Source: Streptomyces sp. SAT1
GTDB taxonomy: Bacteria; Actinomycetota; Actinomycetes; Streptomycetales; Streptomycetaceae
Reading direction: 5' to 3'
Length of the DNA: 64,000 bases
NCBI RefSeq assembly: GCF_001654495.1
Contig: NZ_CP015849.1
Coordinates: forward strand, 2,308,501-2,372,500
The stretch's first letter is position 1. Every line of letters starts with the position of its first letter. The notes beneath the pieces were generated by a model. It saw nothing but the letters and a program-made list of their open reading frames with translations. It was not told the DNA's origin and searched no databases. Made by a program: the position numbers and the translations under genes. Below, piece by piece: positions 26,262 through 35,375 of this stretch.

Positions 26262-27276
26262 GGGATGCCAGGTCCTCCGGCTGAAGGGAGACGCTCCGGT
26301 TCTGCGTGGCCGACTCCAGCACCGCCGCCGCCACCTCCACCGTCCGCATGCCCTGGCGCAGGGTGCAGATGTCCGCGGGCTTGCCGAGCACCGCGTCGCG
26401 GAACAGTTCGTGCTCCACGAGGAGCGGCTCGCGCTTCTGGATGGCGTACCGGATCATGTCGCCCTCGGAGACGCCGCGGAAGGCCTGGAGGGCCTCCCAC
26501 TCGGTCGTCACCGCGGCGTTGGAGTGGAACGTCAGGTCGGCGGTGAGGGTGTCCGCGATGAAGCAGCCGCGCTCGCCGGTGACCGAGGTGAAGCGCTCCT
26601 TGAGCGGGCTCAGCCAGTTGACCAGGTGGTTCACCATGGTGCCGTCCTCGAGGCGGCCGACCGCGGAGACCATGTCCTCGTGCTCGCGGCCGCTCTTGGA
26701 GACGGTGTGCGCGGTGATGGAGACGTACGGGCTGCCCGTCACCCAGCCGGTGAGGTCGATGTCGTGCGTCGCCAGGTCCTTGACCACGCCGACATCGGCT
26801 ATGCGGTGCGGGAAGGGGCCCTGACGCCGCGTCACGACCTGGTAGACGTCGCCCAGCTCACCGGCCTCCAGACGGGCCCGCAGCGAACGCAGCGCCGGGT
26901 TGCACCGCTCGATGTGGCCGACTCCGGCCACCAGGCCGCGCGACTCGAACGCCTCGACCAGGCGCCGCGCCCCCGCCACGGTGTCGGCGACCGGCTTCTC
27001 CACCAGCGCGCAGACACCGGCCTCGGCGAGCGCCAGGCCGACCTCCTCGTGCAGCCCGGTGGGGCACGCCACGACGGCGTAGTCGACGCCCAGGTCGATC
27101 AGTTCCTGGACGGTGCTCAGCACGGGCGCGCCGTGCGCGGCGCCGTGCTTGTCGCCCATCGGGTCGACGGCGCCGACGAACTCGACGCCTTCGAGGCCGG
27201 CCAGGACGCGGGCGTGGTGGCGCCCCATCGAACCCAGTCCGACGAGTCCCGCCCGCAGGGCCTTGGTGGTGGTCAC
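26254..27276 (-). CDS. WbpB/WlbA-like UDP-uronate 3-dehydrogenase (Gfo/Idh/MocA)
   Basis: A 340-residue Gfo/Idh/MocA oxidoreductase with the nucleotide motif 'GLVGLGSMGRHHARVL', the family 'EKPVADT' motif (catalytic lysine) near residue 93 and 'DLATHDIDLTGW'. WbpB/WlbA oxidises C3 of UDP-GlcNAc-uronic acid to the 3-oxo form, which the next enzyme aminates. The start overlaps the aminotransferase stop in a GTGA, so the two are translated together. The protein is slightly longer than the WlbA core and all expected motifs are present. Confidence 0.85.
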   Translation of the reverse strand: MTTTKALRAGLVGLGSMGRHHARVLAGLEGVEFVGAVDPMGDKHGAAHGAPVLSTVQELIDLGVDYAVVACPTGLHEEVGLALAEAGVCALVEKPVADTVAGARRLVEAFESRGLVAGVGHIERCNPALRSLRARLEAGELGDVYQVVTRRQGPFPHRIADVGVVKDLATHDIDLTGWVTGSPYVSITAHTVSKSGREHEDMVSAVGRLEDGTMVNHLVNWLSPLKERFTSVTGERGCFIADTLTADLTFHSNAAVTTEWEALQAFRGVSEGDMIRYAIQKREPLLVEHELFRDAVLGKPADICTLRQGMRTVEVAAAVLESATQNRSVSLQPEDLASHA

Positions 27277-28388
27277 TGCTGCTCTCCCAGCGCGTTCACG
27301 GCGGACACGATGCGCTCCAGGTCCGCCTGGGCCAGGGCCGGGTGGACGGGCAGCGACACGACCTCGGCGGCGGCGCGCTCGGTCTCCGGCAGGTCCCAGG
27401 TGCGGCCGGCCTTCTGGTCCGGCTCCCAGTACGGCTTGAGCCGGTGGATCGGCGTCGGGTAGTACACGGCGTTGCCGATGCCGGCCTCGGTCAGGCGGGC
27501 CATCGCGGCGTCCCGGTCGCCCCGGACCCGGACGGTGTACTGGTGGTACACGTGCCGGGCGCCCTCGGCGACCTTCGGCGTGACCACGTTCGGCGCGGTG
27601 ATGTGCTCGGTGAGGTAGGAGGCGTTGGCGATGCGCTGCTCGGTCCAGCCGTCCAGCTTGGCGCGCTGGACCCGCCCGATCGCGGCGGCCACGTCGGTCA
27701 TGCGCATGTTGGCGCCGACGATCTCGTTGGCGTAGCGCTGCTCCATGCCCTGGTTGCGCAGCAGGCGCAGGGTGCGGGCCAGCTCCGCGTCGGCGGTGCT
27801 GACCAGGCCGCCCTCGAGGGCGTGCATGTTCTTGGTGGGGTAGAAGCTGAACGTGCCCGCGGCGCCGAAGGCACCGACCGGCGTGCCGTGCAGCGCGGCC
27901 GCGTGCGCCTGGCAGGCGTCCTCGACCACGGCCAGGCCGTGCTTCTCGGCGATGGCCATGATCCGGTCCATCGCCGCGGGGTGGCCGTACAGGTGGACCG
28001 GCATGATCGCGGCGGTGCGCGGCGTGAGGGCCGCCTCGACGGCCGCGGGGTCCAGGCAGAAGGTGTCCGCCTCGATGTCGGCGAAGACCACGTCGGCGCC
28101 GACCAGGCGCACGGCGTTGGCCGAGGCCGCGAAGGAGAAGGACGGGACGATCACCTCGTCCCCCGGGCCGAGCCCGAGGGCGAGCAGCGCGAGGTGCAGC
28201 GCGGAGGTGCCGGAGTTGACCGCGACGCAGTGCCGCCCCTCCACCAGGTCCGAGAACTCCGCCTCGAACGCGGCCACCTCCGGGCCCTGGACGACCCGGC
28301 CGCTGCGCAGCACGCGCACCGCCGCCTCGATCTCGTCCTCCCCGATGACGGGTTTGGCGGCCGGTATCAACTCATGGGTGTCGCTCAC
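27273..28388 (-). CDS. WbpE-like PLP aminotransferase (DegT/DnrJ/EryC1)
   Basis: A 371-residue sugar aminotransferase. 'GTSALHLALLAL' binds the cofactor phosphate, 'VEDACQAHAA' carries the cofactor Asp and the PLP lysine is in 'SFYPTKNMHALEGG' near residue 185. WbpE-type enzymes convert UDP-3-oxo-GlcNAc-uronate to the 3-amino sugar using glutamate. The GTG start at 28388 has a strong GAGGAGGGGG site; the longer open frame upstream lacks one. First gene of the operon that continues with WbpB-like, TarS-like and WbpA-type genes. Confidence 0.87.
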   Translation of the reverse strand: MSDTHELIPAAKPVIGEDEIEAAVRVLRSGRVVQGPEVAAFEAEFSDLVEGRHCVAVNSGTSALHLALLALGLGPGDEVIVPSFSFAASANAVRLVGADVVFADIEADTFCLDPAAVEAALTPRTAAIMPVHLYGHPAAMDRIMAIAEKHGLAVVEDACQAHAAALHGTPVGAFGAAGTFSFYPTKNMHALEGGLVSTADAELARTLRLLRNQGMEQRYANEIVGANMRMTDVAAAIGRVQRAKLDGWTEQRIANASYLTEHITAPNVVTPKVAEGARHVYHQYTVRVRGDRDAAMARLTEAGIGNAVYYPTPIHRLKPYWEPDQKAGRTWDLPETERAAAEVVSLPVHPALAQADLERIVSAVNALGEQQ

Positions 28389-28756
28389 GACATCCCCCTC
28401 CTCATTCGGCGACCTCGACGGCGCACCATGTTCAAGGGTCGGGAAGCGGCGGCGTGCCAATCACGCGTCCGCGCCCCTGGTCGCTCGCCGACCGGTGGGC
28501 GGCGAACGGCTTTCGCAGCGGACCTGCCCCGCAGGTGTCCTCGCGAGAGCAGCCGCTGTGCGGACGACGTGACGCGGGTGCTGCACATCGGCTGCGGGCC
28601 GACGCGCGTAGCAGCCACCGAGCCCGGGGTCACGTTATCAGCCCGGAAAGAAGATCTTTTCCTACGGGCCGGACCGGGAACACACCGGATACGACCGTGT
28701 TGTGTCCCGTTCGCCACGCCCAGTGATCATGTGCGATCACCGGGCGGGGCGGATGC
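28389..28756. other. Promoter region of the WbpE-like operon
   Basis: About 370 gene-free bases between the rne terminator and the aminotransferase gene. It contains a GTGATC-N6-GATCAC palindrome at 28723-28740 and an AT-rich stretch with AAGATCTT near 28652. On the minus strand TAACGT lies near 28632 and could serve as -10, although I see no matching -35. The operon promoter must lie here. Confidence 0.5.
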
Positions 28757-28786
28757 GGGAGGCGGGCCGGGGACGGCCCGCCTCCC
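28757..28786 (-). terminator. rne terminator
   Basis: A perfect 12-bp stem GGGAGGCGGGCC/GGCCCGCCTCCC with a 6-base loop, 13 bases beyond the rne stop on the minus strand. Confidence 0.85.
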
Positions 28787-28798
28787 GGTGCGGACGGA

Positions 28799-31700
28799 TC
28801 AGCTCTCGTCGGCCGCGGCGGAGGCCGGGGACGCCGCGGTCTTCTTCGCCGCCGACTTCTTCGCGGCGCCGGCCGTCTTGGCGGTCTTCGTCGCCTTCTT
28901 GGCCGTCGCCTTCTTCGCCACGGTCTTCTTGGCCGCCGTCTTCTTGGTCGCGGCCTTCTTCGCCGTGGCCTTCTTGGCGGCCTTGCGGACCGTCTTCTTG
29001 GCCGGAGCCTCCTCGGCCGCCTCGGACTCGGCGGCCGCAGCGGGCTCCTCCGCACCGGCCTGGCCCGACGGGACGACCACGACGGCCGCCTCCTCGGACG
29101 CGGTCGGCGCGGTGGCCTTGCGCACCGCACGGCGGCGCGGACGGGCCGGAGCCGCCTCTTCCGCGGGCGCCTCGGCCTCGGCCGGAGCGACCGCCGGGGC
29201 GGCCTCCTCGGCCGGGACCGGCTGCGGCTCGGGCGCGGTCTCCGCGACCGTCACCACGGCCGCCTCGGCTCCCGCCGGGGAACCGGCCGGAGCCGACGCC
29301 CTGCGGGTCGCGCGGCGGCGGGTACGGCCCTTCGGCGCGGCCTCCTCGGCCACCGGCGCCTCCGGCCCGGCGGCCGGGACGACCGGGTCCTCGGCGGCCA
29401 CCGGCTCGGCCTGCGCCGCCTCGGCGGGCTCCGGACGCACCGGGCGCCCGGCCTCCTGCTCCGCGGTCACCTGCTGAGCGGTCGGCACCTCGGGAGCGGC
29501 CGGGGCCGCGCCGTCCGCCGCCGCCTTCGGCGCGCCCGCCGGGGCGGACGCCCGCCGGCTCGCCCGGCGCCGGCCGCGGCCACGGGACGCGGCGGCCTCC
29601 GCCTCGGCGACGGAGCTGTACAGCTCCTCGTCCGGGGACAGCTCGAACGCGGGCACCTCGACCGGCTCGGCCTGCGCCTCGACGACGACGTCGGCCTCGG
29701 CCTCCGCCTCCTCCTCGGCGGTGGGCACGGCGGCCTGGACCGCCGCGGTCTCGTGCTCGTGCTCGTGCGGCTGCTCGGCACCGGCGCGGGCGCGCTTGCG
29801 GCGCTTGCCGCCGCCCCCGGCGGCCGTGGGCTGCTCCATGTGCACGATGACACCGCGGCCGTTGCAGTGGACGCAGGTCTCGGAGAAGGACTCCAGCAGG
29901 CCCTGGCCCACCCGCTTGCGGGTCATCTGCACCAGGCCCAGCGAGGTCACCTCGGCCACCTGGTGCTTGGTGCGGTCGCGGCCCAGGCACTCCAGCAGGC
30001 GGCGCAGCACCAGGTCGCGGTTGGACTCCAGGACCATGTCGATGAAGTCGATCACGATGATGCCGCCGAGGTCGCGCAGCCTGAGCTGGCGCACGATCTC
30101 CTCGGCCGCCTCCAGGTTGTTCCTGGTGACCGTCTCCTCCAGGTTGCCGCCCTGGCCGGTGAACTTGCCGGTGTTGACGTCGACGACGACCATCGCCTCG
30201 GTCCGGTCGATCACCAGCGAACCGCCGCTGGGCAGCCAGACCTTGCGGTCCAGCGCCTTGGCGAGCTGCTCGTCGATCCGGTACGTGGCGAAGACGTCGA
30301 CCTCGCTCGTCCAGCGCGACAGGCGCGGGGCGAGGTCCGGGGCGACGTGCGCGACATAGCCGTGGATGGTCTCCCACGCCTCGTCACCGCTGACGACGAC
30401 CTTGGAGAAGTCCTCGTTGAAGATGTCGCGCACCACGCGGACGGTCATGTCCGGCTCGCCGTACAGCAGGGTCGGCGCGCTGGAGTTGCCGTTCTTCGCC
30501 TTCTTGCGGATGTCCTCCCACTGCCCCTGGAGCCGCTCGACGTCGCGGCGCAGCTCCTCCTCGCTCGCGCCCTCGGCGGCGGTGCGCACGATGACGCCCG
30601 CGTCGTCGGGGACGATCTTCTTGAGGATGGTCTTCAGCCGGGCCCGCTCGGTGTCGGGCAGCTTGCGGCTGATGCCGGTCATCGAGCCCTCGGGGACGTA
30701 CACGAGGTAGCGGCCCGGCAGAGAGACCTGGCTGGTCAGGCGGGCGCCCTTGTGTCCGATCGGGTCCTTGGTGACCTGGACGAGGACGGACTGCCCGGAC
30801 TTCAGGGCGGACTCGATGCGGCGCGGCCCGTTGCCCATGCCGAGCGCCTCGAAGTTGACCTCGCCCGCGTACAGCACGGCGTTGCGGCCCTTGCCGATGT
30901 CGATGAAGGCGGCCTCCATCGACGGCAGGACGTTCTGCACCTTGCCGAGGTAGACGTTGCCGACGTACGAGACGGCCTGCTCCTTGTTGACGTAGTGCTC
31001 GACGAGCACATCGTCCTCAAGGACGCCGATCTGCGTGCGGTCGCCGTTCTGCCGGACCACCATCACGCGCTCGACGGCCTCGCGGCGGGCCAGGAACTCG
31101 GCCTCGGTGATGATCGGGACGCGGCGGCGGCCCTGCTCGCGGCCCTCGCGGCGGCGCTGCTTCTTCGCCTCCAGGCGGGTCGAGCCCTTGATGGACTGGA
31201 CCTCGTCGCTGCCGCCGCCGGGCCGCTCGTCCTTCTTGCCGCGCGGCTCGCGGACCTTGACGACGGTGCGCTCGGGGTCGTCGGCGGACGGCTCGCCGTC
31301 CTGGGCGCCGTCCCCGGCCCGGCGACGCCTGCGGCGACGGCGGCGGCTGCTGCTGTTGCCGCCGCCCGCGTGCTCCTCGCCCTCGTCGCTCTCCTCGGAC
31401 GCGTCCTCGGCGTCCTCCTCGACCTGCTCGGCGGTGTCCTCGGCGTCCTGCGCGGCCTGCGCGGCGGCGAGCTCACCGCTCTCCTCCGGCTCCTCGTCAC
31501 CGTGCTCGGCGGCCTCGCCGCGGCGCCGGCGGCGGCCACCGCGGCGGCGGCGCCGGCGGGAACCGGACTCCTCACCGTCGTCGCCGTCGTCGCCGTCCGT
31601 GAGATCCGCTTCCTCCGCGGACTCGGCGGACTCGGCGCCCTTGGCGGACTCCGCCTCGTCGTCGGCGGGCTCGGCGGGCGCCTCGACGGCGTCCTCGGCG

Positions 31701-32932
31701 GTACGGGCCTCGGGCTCCTCGTCGGCGGCGCCCCGGCGACGGCGGCGGCGCCGCGCCCCGGGCTGCTCGGCCGGCTCGGTCCGCGCGGCCGGCTCCGCCA
31801 CGGGGGTCTCGGTCCCGTCGGGCTCCTCGTCGTGCGCGGCCTCGGCGGCCGCCTCGGCGGCGGCCCGCTGCGGGGTCTGGAACTGGAACTTCGGCTCGGC
31901 GAAGACCGGCGGCTGGAAGACGGCGACGGCGGGCCGCGCGGGCTTGCTCGGCGCGTCGTCCCCGGCGCCGGAGCGCGCGGCGGGCTCGGAGAACCCGGTC
32001 GCGGCGCGCCGCTCCACCCGGCGGCGGCCGCGACGCGGCGCGGACTCCTCGGCGGCGGGCGCGGGCTCGGCGGCGGGAGCCGCGGCGGCGGGCTCGCTCA
32101 CCTCGGCGGCGGACGCCGCGCCCTTGCGGGTGGCCCGGCGGCGGGCACGCGGCGCGGCGGGCTCTTCGGCAACCTCTGCGGCGGGAGCGGACTCCTCCGC
32201 GACCGGCGCCTCGGCCGCCGTCTCCACGGCGGCCTCGGCAGCGGGCGCCGACACCTTGCGCGTGGCACGGCGACGGGCACGCGGCGCGGCGGGCTCCTCG
32301 GCGGCCTCGACGGCGGCGGGCTCCTCGGCCGGCGCGGCGGTCTCGGCGGGCTGCGGCGCACCGGCGGCGGCGGACGCGCGGCGGCGGGTCCGGCGGGCGG
32401 GCGCGGCGGTCTCGGCGGCGGCCTCCGCGGGCGCGGCCGGCTCCTCCGTACCGCTCACGGCACCGCTCTCGGCGGCCTCGTCGGCGGCACCGGTGGGCGC
32501 GGACACGCTGCGCGTGGCGCGGCGGCGGGTACGGCGCGGAGCGGCGGCCTCGCCGCTCTCGACGGTCCCGGCGGACGTCTCGTCCACCGCCTGGGTCTCC
32601 TCGGCGGCGGTCGCCGGGACGACGGTCTCGGCGGCCGGGGCCTCGGTGGCCTTCGGTGTCCCGGTGGGCGCGGAGGCCCGACGGCGGGTGCGGCGCGCGG
32701 GAGCGGCGGGCTCCTCGGCGGCCGGAGTCCCGGCGGCCGTGTTCCCGGCGGCCCCGACGTCCTCGGCGGACGCAGGCGATACAGCCGGAGCGGTGACCTC
32801 GGCCGGTGCCTCGGCGGCACCGGGCGGGCCCGCCGGACGCGACGCGGCGCGGCGCCGACGGCGCGGCGGCAGCGTGTCGCTGGGGGTGTTCAGTTCTTCG
32901 GAACCCTGGGTGGGCTCGGTCGGTTCGAGCAT
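28799..32932 (-). CDS. rne: Ribonuclease E/G with long repetitive extensions
   Basis: A 1377-residue RNase E/G family endoribonuclease for rRNA, tRNA and mRNA processing. The catalytic core lies at about 620-1030: S1 domain ('[20 protein letters not shown]'), metal-binding aspartates in '[11 protein letters not shown]' and 'IVIDFIDM', and the zinc-link 'CVHCNGRG'. The first 600 residues are Ala/Pro/Glu-rich with repeated basic motifs ('RTRRRASAP', 'RARRRATRK') and acidic runs. The C-terminal 340 residues contain the same basic motifs and end in a Lys/Ala tail. Core in the middle is the Streptomyces RNase ES layout. The ATG at 32932 follows GGGAGA. Confidence 0.97.
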   Translation of the reverse strand: MLEPTEPTQGSEELNTPSDTLPPRRRRRAASRPAGPPGAAEAPAEVTAPAVSPASAEDVGAAGNTAAGTPAAEEPAAPARRTRRRASAPTGTPKATEAPAAETVVPATAAEETQAVDETSAGTVESGEAAAPRRTRRRATRSVSAPTGAADEAAESGAVSGTEEPAAPAEAAAETAAPARRTRRRASAAAGAPQPAETAAPAEEPAAVEAAEEPAAPRARRRATRKVSAPAAEAAVETAAEAPVAEESAPAAEVAEEPAAPRARRRATRKGAASAAEVSEPAAAAPAAEPAPAAEESAPRRGRRRVERRAATGFSEPAARSGAGDDAPSKPARPAVAVFQPPVFAEPKFQFQTPQRAAAEAAAEAAHDEEPDGTETPVAEPAARTEPAEQPGARRRRRRRGAADEEPEARTAEDAVEAPAEPADDEAESAKGAESAESAEEADLTDGDDGDDGEESGSRRRRRRGGRRRRRGEAAEHGDEEPEESGELAAAQAAQDAEDTAEQVEEDAEDASEESDEGEEHAGGGNSSSRRRRRRRRRAGDGAQDGEPSADDPERTVVKVREPRGKKDERPGGGSDEVQSIKGSTRLEAKKQRRREGREQGRRRVPIITEAEFLARREAVERVMVVRQNGDRTQIGVLEDDVLVEHYVNKEQAVSYVGNVYLGKVQNVLPSMEAAFIDIGKGRNAVLYAGEVNFEALGMGNGPRRIESALKSGQSVLVQVTKDPIGHKGARLTSQVSLPGRYLVYVPEGSMTGISRKLPDTERARLKTILKKIVPDDAGVIVRTAAEGASEEELRRDVERLQGQWEDIRKKAKNGNSSAPTLLYGEPDMTVRVVRDIFNEDFSKVVVSGDEAWETIHGYVAHVAPDLAPRLSRWTSEVDVFATYRIDEQLAKALDRKVWLPSGGSLVIDRTEAMVVVDVNTGKFTGQGGNLEETVTRNNLEAAEEIVRQLRLRDLGGIIVIDFIDMVLESNRDLVLRRLLECLGRDRTKHQVAEVTSLGLVQMTRKRVGQGLLESFSETCVHCNGRGVIVHMEQPTAAGGGGKRRKRARAGAEQPHEHEHETAAVQAAVPTAEEEAEAEADVVVEAQAEPVEVPAFELSPDEELYSSVAEAEAAASRGRGRRRASRRASAPAGAPKAAADGAAPAAPEVPTAQQVTAEQEAGRPVRPEPAEAAQAEPVAAEDPVVPAAGPEAPVAEEAAPKGRTRRRATRRASAPAGSPAGAEAAVVTVAETAPEPQPVPAEEAAPAVAPAEAEAPAEEAAPARPRRRAVRKATAPTASEEAAVVVVPSGQAGAEEPAAAAESEAAEEAPAKKTVRKAAKKATAKKAATKKTAAKKTVAKKATAKKATKTAKTAGAAKKSAAKKTAASPASAAADES

Positions 32933-33209
32933 GCGGGCGAATCTCCCGTCAGGCCCCCGGGCGCCGCGCTGGTCCGGTGTCCGATCGCATCGATCGGACA
33001 CCGCTGACGTCCGCGGCCTCGCGGTTGCGCGATGGCCGCCGTCCGGGGCGCGGGCGCCGCACGGGAGCTCTCTGTGTCCTGTCTCGCCGGTTCCGTACAC
33101 CTTGTCGCGTACGGCCTGGCGAAAGTCTTGTGGTCGGTGCGCTGCCCGACCCAGGTGGCTCCCGAGTACGAGGGCGGCGCTTTCGACGTCCGTCCCTACG
33201 GAACCTTCC

Positions 33210-33995
33210 CTAAGCAGGCACCTTCGCGGCGGCGGCTTCGGCGGCCCCTTCTGAAGCGGCCGGGGCGGCCGGGTCTGCCTCGCGGTCGGGCGCGAGCGGG
33301 TCGGTCACCGTGCCGATCTCTTCATCGAGCAGCCCCTGCGCCAGCCTGGTCACCGCTGCGGGGACCGGCGGCGCCAGGTCGGCCACGGCGCGGAGACCGG
33401 ACAGGACGTCGTCGGGTCGTACGGCAGGCGTCACGTGCCGAACAACCAGCCGCAGTATCGCACAGGGCCGGTCGCTCGGCCTATCGGCCGCCGCACCTGG
33501 CGTTTCCACCCGGGCCAGCCGCACCACCGCGGAGCGGGCGTCGAACGTGCGGACGCCGTTCTTGGTCTGGCGCTGCACCTCGACGGTCTCGGCGCCGTCG
33601 AAGGCCGCGACCGCCCGGTCCGCCTCGGCCGGGTCCACGCCGTCCAGGCGCAGTTCCCAGACGGAGGCCGTCAGCCGGTCGGCGAGTCCCGGGGTACGGG
33701 CCTCGACCGCGTCGACGATGTCGAGGCCGGTGGGCATCGACTCGTCGAGGAGACCGCGCAGCCGCTCCGGGTCACGGGGCGCGGTGAGCGCGATCTCCAG
33801 GTACTCCGCCTCACTGGCCGTGCCGGTGGGCGCGGCGTTGGCGTAGGACACTCTGGGGTGCGGAGTGAACCCGGCCGAGTACGCCATCGGCACCTCGGCG
33901 CGGCGCAGCGCGCGCTCGAAGGCGCGCTGGAAGTCACGGTGGCTGGTGAACCGGAGGCGGCCACGCTTGGTGTAGCGCAGTCGGATGCGCTGCAC
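33210..33995 (-). CDS. DUF2344 (TIGR03936) radical-SAM-associated protein
   Basis: At least 261 residues, opening 'IRLRYTKRGRLRFTSHRDFQ', the hallmark of TIGR03936/DUF2344 proteins, with 'MAYSAGFTPHPRVSYA' following. The family is found with TIGR03960 radical SAM proteins; its function is unsettled but probably concerns RNA or ribosome modification. The tail is Ala/Glu-rich. The annotated GTG start at 33995 has no ribosome site. Codons continue in frame upstream to a CTG at 34037 that would restore a family-like start (see findings). rne lies downstream, the secreted nuclease upstream. Confidence 0.85.
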   Translation of the reverse strand: MQRIRLRYTKRGRLRFTSHRDFQRAFERALRRAEVPMAYSAGFTPHPRVSYANAAPTGTASEAEYLEIALTAPRDPERLRGLLDESMPTGLDIVDAVEARTPGLADRLTASVWELRLDGVDPAEADRAVAAFDGAETVEVQRQTKNGVRTFDARSAVVRLARVETPGAAADRPSDRPCAILRLVVRHVTPAVRPDDVLSGLRAVADLAPPVPAAVTRLAQGLLDEEIGTVTDPLAPDREADPAAPAASEGAAEAAAAKVPA

Positions 33996-34138
33996 CGTGG
34001 GTGCGGGCGGCGGGCCTTCGGGCTGTCGCTTGCCCAGTTTCGTTCAGTCCTTCGTGAGAGCGGCTCTGCCGCTTCCGAGCGTACGTCTCCCAGGGTACGT
34101 GTCCCGGGCCGTGGCGGCTCCTCCCGGTCCAAGGCGGC

Positions 34139-34175
34139 GCGAAGCGCCCCCGGCGGCGTGCCGGGGGCGCTTCGC
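34139..34175 (-). terminator. Terminator after the EEP nuclease gene
   Basis: A perfect 16-bp stem (GCGAAGCGCCCCCGGC and complement) with a 5-base loop, 25 bases past the nuclease stop. Confidence 0.9.
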
Positions 34176-34200
34176 GGGTGGCGGTGCCGGTGGTCAGGGC

Positions 34201-35166
34201 TCAGGACCAGGCGGCGGCGCCCCGCAGCAGGTGGTGGTCGGAGAGCGGGGGGCTGGAGCAGCCGGCCGCGTCACCGTGCTCGTCGCGGAAGTGCCGGTCG
34301 CTCACGAAGATGTAGTCGATCTTCTTGGCGTCGGTGGTGTCCTCGCACTGGCCGTCCACGGTGTTCTCCCCCGTGCGGCAGGTGCTCTGCCCGGCACAGC
34401 GGGCGGCGAAGTGGTCCTTGTCGGTGTCGTCGACCTCGCGGAAGGGGCCGGTGCCCTGGTCGCTGTCGTACAGCCAGCGCAGGGGTGCGGCGGTGGGCGT
34501 CATGTTGAAGTCGCCGCCGAGGACGACGGGCATGGTGCGGGTGGCCGGTTCCAGCTTCTGGTAGATCTGGTGCGTCTGCTCCTCCGGGGTCTTCCCGCGC
34601 CAGTCGAGGTGGGTGTCGCAGGCGTGGACGGTACGGCCCCGCACCTGTGCGTCGACGCAGAGCAGGCCCCGCTGCTCGTCGGCCACGGCCGGGTCGTTGT
34701 AGAGCATCGTCATGGTCCGGTTGGCGACCGCCGCGGCGCTGCCCTTGACCAGCATGGCGAGGCCGAAGCGCTGGTCGCTGCCCCACTGGGTGCAGTTGCC
34801 GATACCGCTGAGGGTGGCGCCCCACACGGCGGTGTAGGGGGTGCCGGAGCGGTCGGCCAGGCCGTCCCTCAACAGGGCGTACTGGCCGTAGCAGACCTCC
34901 TGGAGCATGACCACGTCGGCGTCCCAGTGGTCCACGGCGTGGACGATCTGGTCGCGCCAGGCGTTCTTCCTGGCCGTGTTGTTGCCGGGTTTGGTGGGGC
35001 AGCCCGCGGCGGCACCGCAGACGTTGTAGCTGACGAAGCGCGGTGCGGGCCAGTCGGTGGACGGGGTGTCGGCGTGGGCGGCGGTTCCTTGCAGGGCCGT
35101 GCCGAGCAGCAGGGCCGCCGTTGCCGCGGGCGCCAGCAGGCGGCGCAGGAGGGCGAGGGGTCTCAT
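34201..35166 (-). CDS. Secreted endonuclease/exonuclease/phosphatase family protein
   Basis: A 321-residue EEP-superfamily hydrolase with a signal peptide (MRPLALLRRLLAPAATAALL..., probable cleavage after 'AHA' near residue 32). Conserved metal and catalytic residues are seen in 'SYNVCGA', 'MLQEVCY', 'HACDTHLDW', 'GGDFNMTP', 'IDYIFVSD' and 'LSDHHLL'. Several cysteine pairs suggest extracellular disulphides. It could cleave nucleic acid, phospholipid head groups or other phosphodiesters outside the cell. It sits between the radical SAM gene and its DUF2344 partner, with its own terminator, so it is probably a separate unit inserted into that pair. Confidence 0.88.
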   Translation of the reverse strand: MRPLALLRRLLAPAATAALLLGTALQGTAAHADTPSTDWPAPRFVSYNVCGAAAGCPTKPGNNTARKNAWRDQIVHAVDHWDADVVMLQEVCYGQYALLRDGLADRSGTPYTAVWGATLSGIGNCTQWGSDQRFGLAMLVKGSAAAVANRTMTMLYNDPAVADEQRGLLCVDAQVRGRTVHACDTHLDWRGKTPEEQTHQIYQKLEPATRTMPVVLGGDFNMTPTAAPLRWLYDSDQGTGPFREVDDTDKDHFAARCAGQSTCRTGENTVDGQCEDTTDAKKIDYIFVSDRHFRDEHGDAAGCSSPPLSDHHLLRGAAAWS

Positions 35167-35333
35167 GGTGTGATCCTGCCCCAGTCATCGCCGTCCCAGG
35201 GCTGGACGTGGTCACCGCCCGTGCTGCCCGGAGACCGGCGTCCTGGACGGGCAGGACTGCTCCTCCTGTGCTGCGCGGCGCCGACCGGAAGCGACGGACC
35301 CCGGGGAGCCTGCCCGCGCCCGTTGAACGGCTC

Positions 35334-35366
35334 GGCGCGCTCCGGTCGGAAAGACCGAAGCGCGCC
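35334..35366 (-). terminator. Terminator after the radical SAM gene
   Basis: Stem GGCGCGCT-C-GGTC paired with its complement with one mismatch and a GGAAA loop, 10 bases beyond the radical SAM stop. Confidence 0.75.
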
Positions 35367-35375
35367 TGGTCCCGG

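Noticed and set aside
22992..26546. A 1184-codon plus-strand frame across the dehydrogenase and GT2 genes
   Set aside because: Antisense of two clear enzyme genes, and it would read through two strong terminators.
31260..32880. Dense short repeats in the rne 5' half resembling a CRISPR or satellite
   Set aside because: Units are degenerate, in frame and encode a regular basic peptide motif; no equal spacers exist.
29753..33007. A 1084-codon plus-strand frame opposite rne
   Set aside because: Caused by the repetitive GC-rich coding sequence of RNase E; no start signal.
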